From Zobellia russellii (GTDB lineage: Bacteria > Bacteroidota > Bacteroidia > Flavobacteriales > Flavobacteriaceae): DNA of 64,000 bases. Location of the stretch: assembly GCF_018728565.1 (NCBI RefSeq), contig NZ_JACSOI010000002.1:496001-560000 (forward strand), written 5' to 3'. The position numbers and the translations under genes are program-made. Below the pieces are notes generated by a model that made no database searches, was not told the DNA's origin, and was given only the letters and a program-made list of their open reading frames with translations. This document shows, in pieces, positions 36,864-44,309 of the stretch. The number at the start of each line of letters is the position of its first letter. Position 1 is the first letter of the stretch.

Positions 36864-38204
36864 ATGAAAAATATTATTCTTTTAACAGTAATTCTAATCG
36901 GCTTAGGTAAAGGCTTGGCCCAAGAAAAGCCTAACATTGTTTTACTCTTTGTAGATGATTATGGCTGGGCCGATGTTGGTTTTAGGAATTCCAAATTCCA
37001 CACACCAAATATTGACCAACTTAAAAAAGACGGATTCAACTTTAACCGTGCTTATATTGCCACACCTACCTGCAGTCCTAGCAGGGCTTCGCTACTGACC
37101 GGGAAAGAACCGGTACGTTTTCAAATGGTACGCCATATTATTGATGGCAAGGAAAAGGCCGCTAAAAATAATATGCCCGGAGGAAAGTTCAATTTATGGC
37201 CTACAGACCCCGTACAAATGCCCTCCAGAAATTGGTTGCCATTGGAGGAAGTTACCTATGCAGAGCGACTAAAAGAATTTGGCTATTACAATATGTTCAT
37301 TGGCAAATGGCATTTAGGTAGTGAAAAATACCATCCGGTACACCAAGGATTTGATGCCCAATATGGCACAGGAGACCATGGACATCCCGGAAATTATTTT
37401 GCGCCGTTCTTTAAAACAGGAAATCCATTACCTGATTCTCCGGAAGGCACTTATTTAACCGATGTACTAACAGAAGGTGCGGAAAAATTTATAACGGAAT
37501 ATGAAAAAGAGCAGCCCTTTATGCTATCGCTCTGGTACTATAATGTACACGGGCCACATATTGGCCGTACGGATTGGGTAGAACGCTATAAAAAAGAAGG
37601 TTTAACAGGCAAAGACGCAGAATATGCTGCCATGGTAAGCGCAATGGACGAATCCGTAGGGAAAGTTAGAAAAGCACTGGATAAAAAAGGCATAGCTAAG
37701 AACACGGTAGTTATCCTTCTATCCGACCAAGGAGGTTATTTTAGTAACGCTCCGTTATCCGGAGGGAAAACAGGTGGTAACACTTTAGGCGAGGGTGGTG
37801 CCCGAGTTCCATTCATTATTTCTTACCCGGGAGTTACTATGCCGGGCATTTCATGCGATGTTCCCGTGCAATCTATTGATGTGTTTCCTACTCTGGTTGA
37901 GATAGCTTCAGGCAAAAAATCCAAGAACAAGAACATTCAAGGAAAAAGTTTGATGCCTTTGCTCCAGGGCAAGGAGTTCAAAAAACGCAACCTGTTTTTC
38001 TTCCGTAGTTATGAAGATCAATACACTGCTATAATGAACGGAGATTGGAAAATGGTAAAATACCACAGTGGCAGACATGACTTATTCAATATAAAAGAGG
38101 ACCAAAGCGAATCTAAAAACCTCATCAATATAGAAGTTGATCAAGCAAAAAAAATGAAGAAACAGTTAGAAAAATGGGAAAAAGAAGCTGTTCCCGAGTT
38201 TTAA
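36864..38204 (+). CDS. Family S1 sulfatase
   Basis: Exported sulfatase of 446 residues, the shortest in the window (signal peptide ending near GLAQ). Motifs are VDDYGWADVG (Asp31, Asp32), C-S-P-S-R with Cys70 as formylglycine precursor, GKWHLGS and LSDQGG. The latter puts Gln where most enzymes have Asn or His. The C-terminal subdomain ends with the usual DLFNIKEDQSESKNL stretch. It is co-directional with the PA14-sulfatase 17 bp upstream. Sulfate position not deducible. Confidence 0.92.
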   Translation: MKNIILLTVILIGLGKGLAQEKPNIVLLFVDDYGWADVGFRNSKFHTPNIDQLKKDGFNFNRAYIATPTCSPSRASLLTGKEPVRFQMVRHIIDGKEKAAKNNMPGGKFNLWPTDPVQMPSRNWLPLEEVTYAERLKEFGYYNMFIGKWHLGSEKYHPVHQGFDAQYGTGDHGHPGNYFAPFFKTGNPLPDSPEGTYLTDVLTEGAEKFITEYEKEQPFMLSLWYYNVHGPHIGRTDWVERYKKEGLTGKDAEYAAMVSAMDESVGKVRKALDKKGIAKNTVVILLSDQGGYFSNAPLSGGKTGGNTLGEGGARVPFIISYPGVTMPGISCDVPVQSIDVFPTLVEIASGKKSKNKNIQGKSLMPLLQGKEFKKRNLFFFRSYEDQYTAIMNGDWKMVKYHSGRHDLFNIKEDQSESKNLINIEVDQAKKMKKQLEKWEKEAVPEF

Positions 38205-38246
38205 CCGTTCATCTCTGAAGGCCTGTATAAAATGAAAATTGAATCA

Positions 38247-39719
38247 ATGAATAAAATAATAACGACTGGTATTTATTTGCTATTTACCTGTTTAACTTTT
38301 GCTCAAGAAAGACCGAATATTATCTGGCTCATGGCCGAGGATATGAGCATTGACTTAGAGTGCTACGGTATGAAAGGTGTTAAAACACCCCATCTGAACA
38401 AGATGGCGAAAGAAGGCGCTAAATTTGAAAACTGCTTTGTAACCAACCCCATTTGCTCGCCTAGTCGTTCTGCAATGCTAACCGGTACACACCAAGTAAA
38501 AATAAACGCGCACCATCACCGAAGCAATAGAGACGTTCCATTGGATGAGCGGTTTAAACCTTTTACCTATTGGTTAAGAGAAGCCGGCTACACAACTATT
38601 TTAGGCCACCATGGTGTAATGGGAAAAGGGCGCAAAATAGATGCTAATTTTAAACATGAACCCATTGGTCCTTGGGACGGAAAAACTCAGTTCGGGATTT
38701 TTGACAAGTACGATACTTTTGAGAAAGAAGACCAACCGTTTTTTGCCCAGATACAATTGGTAGCTAGTCATAGAGGTGATTGGTGGGACGAGGTTCGTGA
38801 AAACTCAAAACACCCTGTAGACCCTTCAAACGTAGAATTGCCCGAATTTATGGCCGACGTCCCAATCATTCGTCTGGATTGGGCCAAGTATTTGGACCAA
38901 ATTGAGTTTTTGGACAATGAAGTAGGCATGATTTTTAAAGAATTGGAAGACAAAGGAATGGCTGATAATACCGTTGTTATTTTTATAGGTGACAATGGCC
39001 GTTGTAATATTCGTGGAAAAGGGTATTTACAAGACCCGGGCTTGCACATTCCACTTCTCGTTTATTATCCCAAAGATATAAAGGCCGGTCAGGTTAGAAA
39101 AGATGTGGTTTCTGCTACGGATATTACCGCAACCGTATTGGATTTTGCCCAAGTAGACATTCCCGAATACATGACCGGAAAACCTATATTCGATTCTAAT
39201 TTTAAACGTGAGTTTGTCTACGGAGCACGTGACCTTTGGGACGAGATAGAAGAAAAATCCCGCGCCATTACCTCGGGAGAATGGAAATATATTAGAAATG
39301 ACAAACCCGAAGTTCCTTTTGACGCAGGACAGGCGTATTTAGAATTTTATCGCCCTGCCGTGCACCGAATGCGTGCCCTAAAGGCCGAAGGTAAATTAAA
39401 CGAAAGCCAAAAGCTGTTCTTTGCCCCCAACAAGGACAAAGAAGAGTTATACCATCTTACTACAGACCCTCAGGAGCTCCACAATTTGGCAAAAGACCCA
39501 AAATATGCAGATATATTGCAAAAAATGCGAGCCAAGACCGAGGCCTATGATATAGAAATGAAACCCGTAAACACCATATACCATCCTGAGCACGCTATTT
39601 CTGTAGATGCCCTAAAATGGGTAAAAGAAGAGCGGCCCGAAGAATACCAAAGAATGTTAGACGGAGAAGAAATTGGCTTTAAAAAAGCCGTTCAAGGATA
39701 CAAAGAAAGTTTAAAATAG
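38247..39719 (+). CDS. Family S1 sulfatase, ED-type
   Basis: Exported sulfatase of 490 residues. The internal ATG at 38247 is preferred to the in-frame ATG at 38232, because the signal peptide (MNKIITTGIYLL to FAQ) begins there. The first metal motif is AEDMSIDLECYG, with Glu replacing the first Asp. The maturation motif is standard C-S-P-S-R (Cys70). The distal motif is GDNGRCNIRGKGYLQDPGLHIP. GKWHLG is absent; GHHGVMGKGRKID stands in its place. The enzyme at 12735 shares the ED motif and the RGK segment. A terminator follows. Confidence 0.9.
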   Translation: MNKIITTGIYLLFTCLTFAQERPNIIWLMAEDMSIDLECYGMKGVKTPHLNKMAKEGAKFENCFVTNPICSPSRSAMLTGTHQVKINAHHHRSNRDVPLDERFKPFTYWLREAGYTTILGHHGVMGKGRKIDANFKHEPIGPWDGKTQFGIFDKYDTFEKEDQPFFAQIQLVASHRGDWWDEVRENSKHPVDPSNVELPEFMADVPIIRLDWAKYLDQIEFLDNEVGMIFKELEDKGMADNTVVIFIGDNGRCNIRGKGYLQDPGLHIPLLVYYPKDIKAGQVRKDVVSATDITATVLDFAQVDIPEYMTGKPIFDSNFKREFVYGARDLWDEIEEKSRAITSGEWKYIRNDKPEVPFDAGQAYLEFYRPAVHRMRALKAEGKLNESQKLFFAPNKDKEELYHLTTDPQELHNLAKDPKYADILQKMRAKTEAYDIEMKPVNTIYHPEHAISVDALKWVKEERPEEYQRMLDGEEIGFKKAVQGYKESLK

Positions 39720-39741
39720 TTGTGTTAGTTAGATTGTTTTA

Positions 39742-39776
39742 AGTCTCCGGATTACGAGTTTCCGGAGGCTTTTTTT
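39742..39776 (+). terminator. Terminator between convergent genes
   Basis: AGTCTCCGG (39742-39750) pairs with CCGGAGGCT (39762-39770), including one G-T pair, across an 11-nt loop. Seven T follow (39770-39776). It ends the plus-strand sulfatase run and lies just beyond the stop of the minus-strand barrel gene. Confidence 0.82.
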
Positions 39777-39789
39777 ATGCCCTATCGGG

Positions 39790-42516
39790 CTAGCCCTTTC
39801 TTGGTTTACTATTAAGCTTGTGCATATAACTTACAATAAAATAACGCCCCAAACTATCAGAGGTGGTTTCTTCAAAATAATTGGTAGTACTGCGTCTGTA
39901 GATATCAATATTCTTATCGAGTAAATCTATCAAAACCAGTTTTAGGACATGGCTTTTCTCTTTGGAAAAAGCATAGGATACCGTAGCGTTCCATAGGGGA
40001 ATGTTCTCGTCTGAAGCAAAAGCATTATCCGTATAAATAAAATAATCAAACTGGGTATTAAAGTTCACATTGTCACTTAAATCGCAATCCAACATAGAAA
40101 AATATTGCTGTTTAGTGTACTTACGATCTAAATCACGCTCTATTGAAAAGGATGTGTTGTTTACGCTATAGGTAGCTCCCGCTTTAAGGTCCACAACACT
40201 TTTGTTACTATTCTCCAGCGTTGCACTCACGAGAAAATCTTGGGAAGTAACTTCATTAAGCTGAAAATTTATAATGGCGTTATTGGTATTAAAGAAATTC
40301 CTGTTTCGGAAAGAGTAGCGCAATCCTAAACTTTTTATCTTCTGGCTAAACCCAAGTATAGTATTCAATCTTCGTTTGATTCCATTATTCTCGTAACTCA
40401 AGGTTCTAACGTAGTCATCATCTACATCAACACTCTTAATTATAGCATCTTTTGAATATTGAAATTGAACTCGCGAATTAAAACTAAAGGACGATTTAAA
40501 ATCATGCACAATGGCGGACACGGTCAGGGCATCCATCCTTTCGGCAACCAAATCCGGATTTCCCTTACGTATAGAAAACGGGTTCAAATCGTTGATTACC
40601 GTAGAACTTTCAAAAGGTCTTGGCGTGCGAATATTCTTTTTATAGCTCAACCTGTATTTTCTACCTCTTTTGGGCACGTATTGCACCGTGGCCAGAGGAT
40701 TAACGAACAACCTGTCCGTTACCGTGGCCGCTTCGTTTACAACCCCGAACCTCCTTACGATATCTTGTAGCTCCAGGGCCGCATAGGTATTGATTTTTCC
40801 CGTGGTGTAGCTATGCGCCAACCTGGTTTGGTAGTTATTCTCATTATGGTCGTAATCGTATTTTAGGATTTCCTCTTTGTTCTTCGCATTTACGGTTATC
40901 TTATTCTGATAGACATTTTCATTATCTATTTTATTGCCCATATAGGACTCCAACTTCATATAATGATTGCTCCCAAGGGGTTCTGTATATTTAAAATTAA
41001 AATTGACCAATGATGTATTGAGTTCTTGTTCCCGTATAGTATTCAGTTCCCTAACAGATTCCTTAGGGGTATTTATACGCCTAGTGATCAATGTATTTTG
41101 ATCGTTCTTCATAGTAGACCGATTAAAGGTCGTATTTAATCCTGTTGCCAAGCTCCTACCCTTTTTGCGCAATTTTTGATAGAAATTAAGTCCCAAATTG
41201 GCTCTTTTCCTATCCCGATCTACAGTAGACACATTATCATTTGCCGTATTTAGTTCTTCTTCTTTAAAATAGCGTCCCATACGGTTGGAATAGCTATTGA
41301 CTACATCTGAAATCATTTGCCCTTTAATGATCAAACTATTATTAGGATTGGATTTGTTCCTGTAATCCAAATTAAGATTGTGATCGTTCTTGGTGTTTAC
41401 GTATTCGTTCTCGGCTACATAGTCAAAATTATTAGCGTTGGAAAAGGTGATTCTTTTAGATACGGAAGTACCGTCGTTTTTAGAATAGTTATAGAAATAA
41501 TCTCCGTTCAAGGATTCTTTCTCCTTAAACTCATGTCCCACATTTATCCCTGCCACTCCCGTATTTAAATACCCACTTAAGCTTTTGGTCTTTTGTGCAG
41601 AGTTCTGTTCTTCTTCCTCATCATCGCCATCAACTCCATCGGAATTCTTTAAAAAATCCTGAATATTTGAACCCGTTATATTTATGTTGTTAATTTTACC
41701 AATGACCGAAAACTGGGTTTTAGAGGTAAACTTGTTGTAATTGAGGTTGCCAAAATAACGATTATCAAGCCCCAGACCTGCCGAAGCTTTTCCAAAGCCG
41801 TTATTCTTTCTCGATTCTTTTAAGGTAAAATTAATGACCACCTCCTTATTTCCGTCCGCTACACCGGTAAGTTCGGACTCATCACTCTTTTTATCAATAA
41901 TCTCTACATTACCTATGGCGTCTGCGGATAAATTTTTGAGTACAATAGAGGGATCGCCACCAAAGAATTCCTTTCCATCGATCATGATTTTAGTCACTTG
42001 GTTCCCCTGGGCGTTCACCTTTCCATCAGAATCTATTTCCATTCCTGGAATTTTATTCAACAGCTCCTCTAAATTATCATCTGGATCCACTTTAAAGGCG
42101 CTGGTACTAAAAGCTATGGTGTCTTGTTTAATCTGCACAGGCACCACTGCGGTTAGCGTAACCCCCTCAAGTTCGTACGTATCTTCTATCAGTGTCAGTT
42201 TTCCAAAGTCTAGGGCCTTTCCCGTATAGGTAATGTTCTTGTATAAGGAGATATAGCCCAAGGAAGAAACATTTAAAATATAATCTCCTTTTTGGGTTTC
42301 GGCTATTTTAAACTCGCCATTTACATCGCTAATGGTATAATCTACGTAGGTAGAATCTTTTGTACTCAACAAGACAATCGCAACGGCTTCCAAGGGTTCG
42401 TTGCTTTCAGAAAGTACAGTTCCCGAAATAGACTCGGGTGACTGAGCTTGTATTGAGCAGAAAAATATAAAGAAGAGAAAACACAGAGCTGCCTTTCCTT
42501 TTTGAAAATTTACCAT
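39790..42516 (-). CDS. TonB-linked outer-membrane beta-barrel protein
   Basis: Outer-membrane receptor of 908 residues (signal peptide ending near SIQAQ). A carboxypeptidase-regulatory-like domain (SISGTVLSESNEPLEAV, SDVNGEFKI) is followed by a plug-like region with LEELLNKIPGMEIDSDGKV and KIMIDGKEFFGGDP. The barrel is of the outer-membrane-beta-barrel family rather than the SusC type, and no SusD partner is adjacent. Its promoter carries a copy of the 21-bp-spaced operator on the minus strand. It therefore probably belongs to the same regulon, perhaps as an importer of small or desulfated products. Substrate unknown. Confidence 0.85.
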   Translation of the reverse strand: MVNFQKGKAALCFLFFIFFCSIQAQSPESISGTVLSESNEPLEAVAIVLLSTKDSTYVDYTISDVNGEFKIAETQKGDYILNVSSLGYISLYKNITYTGKALDFGKLTLIEDTYELEGVTLTAVVPVQIKQDTIAFSTSAFKVDPDDNLEELLNKIPGMEIDSDGKVNAQGNQVTKIMIDGKEFFGGDPSIVLKNLSADAIGNVEIIDKKSDESELTGVADGNKEVVINFTLKESRKNNGFGKASAGLGLDNRYFGNLNYNKFTSKTQFSVIGKINNINITGSNIQDFLKNSDGVDGDDEEEEQNSAQKTKSLSGYLNTGVAGINVGHEFKEKESLNGDYFYNYSKNDGTSVSKRITFSNANNFDYVAENEYVNTKNDHNLNLDYRNKSNPNNSLIIKGQMISDVVNSYSNRMGRYFKEEELNTANDNVSTVDRDRKRANLGLNFYQKLRKKGRSLATGLNTTFNRSTMKNDQNTLITRRINTPKESVRELNTIREQELNTSLVNFNFKYTEPLGSNHYMKLESYMGNKIDNENVYQNKITVNAKNKEEILKYDYDHNENNYQTRLAHSYTTGKINTYAALELQDIVRRFGVVNEAATVTDRLFVNPLATVQYVPKRGRKYRLSYKKNIRTPRPFESSTVINDLNPFSIRKGNPDLVAERMDALTVSAIVHDFKSSFSFNSRVQFQYSKDAIIKSVDVDDDYVRTLSYENNGIKRRLNTILGFSQKIKSLGLRYSFRNRNFFNTNNAIINFQLNEVTSQDFLVSATLENSNKSVVDLKAGATYSVNNTSFSIERDLDRKYTKQQYFSMLDCDLSDNVNFNTQFDYFIYTDNAFASDENIPLWNATVSYAFSKEKSHVLKLVLIDLLDKNIDIYRRSTTNYFEETTSDSLGRYFIVSYMHKLNSKPRKG

Positions 42517-42555
42517 TAAACCTTAATTGAATTATAGTGCTAAAAGAGCAATGTC

Positions 42556-42610
42556 TAAAGATAAAATGAAGCAAATAAACAGATGTACATAAGAATACAA
42601 GAAATGTATT
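42556..42610 (-). promoter_or_regulatory. Minus-strand operator plus -7 box for the outer-membrane barrel gene
   Basis: Read on the minus strand, AATACAT (42610-42604) and TGTACAT (42589-42583) are 21 bp apart, with centre TTGTATT. After 19 bp comes TATCTTTA (42563-42556), one mismatch from TAnnTTTG. The leader to the ATG at 42516 is about 33 nt. The geometry equals that of the plus-strand copies. Confidence 0.6.
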
Positions 42611-42732
42611 GTTGAGTACACATTCTATGATCGGTATGATCAATTTGCTCTAATAATGCAACAAATGATCAATGGCTCAAACTATAACAAGTAAAATAAG
42701 TACATTGCTTAGTGCTTTATCTTATAGGCCAA

Positions 42733-42740
42733 TAAATTTG
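42733..42740 (+). promoter_or_regulatory. -7 promoter element before sulfatase 42789
   Basis: TAAATTTG is a perfect TAnnTTTG element, 48 bp before the chosen start. No copy of the 21-bp-spaced operator lies at the expected distance. The nearest TTG (42705-42707) is 25 bp upstream, which is longer than the usual spacing. Confidence 0.45.
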
Positions 42741-42788
42741 TTTCACTCTTGTTATAACCACTATCAAAGTCAAAAAAACTTTACAACT

Positions 42789-44264
42789 ATGAGATTACGT
42801 ATTGCCCATTTTCTATTTTTCCTTTTTTCTATTTCTTCCCTATTGAGTTTAGGCTCCTGTAAAGAAGAAGCAAAAACGGAACAAAAGACGGTTTCACAAA
42901 AAGAAAAGCAGCCCAATGTAATTTACATTCTAGCGGATGACCTTGGCTATGGGGATTTAAGCTCATACGGTCAAACAAAGTTTGAAACGCCCCGTATTGA
43001 TGAATTGGCGGCTAGAGGCATACAGTTTACACAGCATTACAGCGGAGCTCCCGTTTGCGCTCCCGCCCGCTCATCCCTAATGACGGGACAACATACGGGC
43101 CACACTCCTATTAGAGGTAATAAAGAACTTGAAGGCGAGGGTCAAACGGCCCTGCCTGGCAATGCGGTTACCGTAGCCGAAATCATGAAAAAAGCAGGCT
43201 ATACCACAGGAGCTTTTGGCAAATGGGGATTAGGTTTTATTGGCAGCGAAGGCGACCCGGTTGCACAAGGGTTTGACGAATTCTACGGATACAATTGCCA
43301 GCGTATGGCGCACAGGTATTACCCTCCCCATTTATGGCACAATGAAGACAAAATCTTACTTGATGGCAATGACTGGACAAAAACCGAAACCTACGCACCG
43401 GATAAAATTCAGGAAGCAATTTTGTCATTTATAGAAGCCAATAAAGAAAAGCCCTTTTTCGCCTACGTTCCTTTTGTTTTGCCTCATGCAGAATTAATTT
43501 CTCCCAAAGACTCCATTTTTGATAAGTTCAAGGACAAATTTGAGGAAACGCCCTTTACGGCGGAAAACGATTTTACCTCGGACTATGGTCCTGACATTGT
43601 TCACATGGAATATGCTCCCCAACTTAAGCCGCGCGCTGCCTTCGCATCTATGGTATACCGTATGGATGTGTATGTAGGGCAAATATTAGATAAACTGGAC
43701 GAACTGGGCATTGCGGAAAACACCATTGTTATGTTCGCAAGCGATAACGGCCCACATGCCGAAGGTGGTGCAGACCCTGAATTTTTCAATAGTTCTGGAG
43801 GACTAAGGGGCATTAAAAGAGACTTGTACGAAGGTGGTATACGCTCTCCGTTTATTGTTACATGGCCCAATAAAATTAAACCTGGCTCAACCTCCGATCA
43901 TGTTTCTGCATTTTGGGATGTTATGCCTACATTGGCCGAAATCACTAATACAGACGTTCCGGCCGCTAGTGACGGTATTTCATTCCTTCCCACCCTCTTA
44001 GGCAAAGAAGGCCAAAAAGAACATGACCACCTGTATTGGGAATTCCCTATTCAAAAAGGACGAAAAGCAGTTAGAAAAGGGGACTGGAAAGGTGTTATTT
44101 ACAATTTTACCCAAAAACCCCAAGGCCAATTTGAGCTTTATAACCTAGCCGATGATCCATCTGAAACCAAGAATATTGCCAATGAACATCCAGAAATAGA
44201 AAAGGAGATGAGGCAAATCATGGAAAGCGAAAGTGAGGCATCAGAACTGTTCCCTTTTGAGTAG
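42789..44264 (+). CDS. Family S1 sulfatase (lipoprotein)
   Basis: Arylsulfatase A-like enzyme of 491 residues. The ATG at 42789 is chosen over an in-frame ATG at 42672, because it begins a clean lipoprotein signal (lipobox LGSC, Cys24) and because a -7 element lies between the two. Motifs are ADDLGYGDLS (Asp50, Asp51), C-A-P-A-R with Cys90 as formylglycine precursor, then SSLMTGQHTGHTPIRGN, GKWGLG, SDNG and GIKRDLYEGGIRSPFI. It resembles the sulfatase half of the PA14 enzyme. It starts a three-sulfatase unit with gaps of 45 and 6 bp. Confidence 0.92.
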   Translation: MRLRIAHFLFFLFSISSLLSLGSCKEEAKTEQKTVSQKEKQPNVIYILADDLGYGDLSSYGQTKFETPRIDELAARGIQFTQHYSGAPVCAPARSSLMTGQHTGHTPIRGNKELEGEGQTALPGNAVTVAEIMKKAGYTTGAFGKWGLGFIGSEGDPVAQGFDEFYGYNCQRMAHRYYPPHLWHNEDKILLDGNDWTKTETYAPDKIQEAILSFIEANKEKPFFAYVPFVLPHAELISPKDSIFDKFKDKFEETPFTAENDFTSDYGPDIVHMEYAPQLKPRAAFASMVYRMDVYVGQILDKLDELGIAENTIVMFASDNGPHAEGGADPEFFNSSGGLRGIKRDLYEGGIRSPFIVTWPNKIKPGSTSDHVSAFWDVMPTLAEITNTDVPAASDGISFLPTLLGKEGQKEHDHLYWEFPIQKGRKAVRKGDWKGVIYNFTQKPQGQFELYNLADDPSETKNIANEHPEIEKEMRQIMESESEASELFPFE

Positions 44265-44309
44265 TTTTCGATTTAAAAACCAACCAAAAATTAAACCATT
44301 GCATATCCT

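Noticed and set aside
39790-42516. Plus-strand open frames of 80-130 codons inside the minus-strand barrel gene
   Set aside because: They mirror the codons of the real gene and have no signal, domain or promoter of their own.
42681-42740. Possible operator before the plus-strand -7 box TAAATTTG at 42733
   Set aside because: At the distances seen in the six copies there is no ACA half-site; only the minus-strand copy nearby fits.
42672-42788. Upstream ATG for the sulfatase at 42789
   Set aside because: It would put 39 residues before a clear lipoprotein signal, and a -7 element lies downstream of it.
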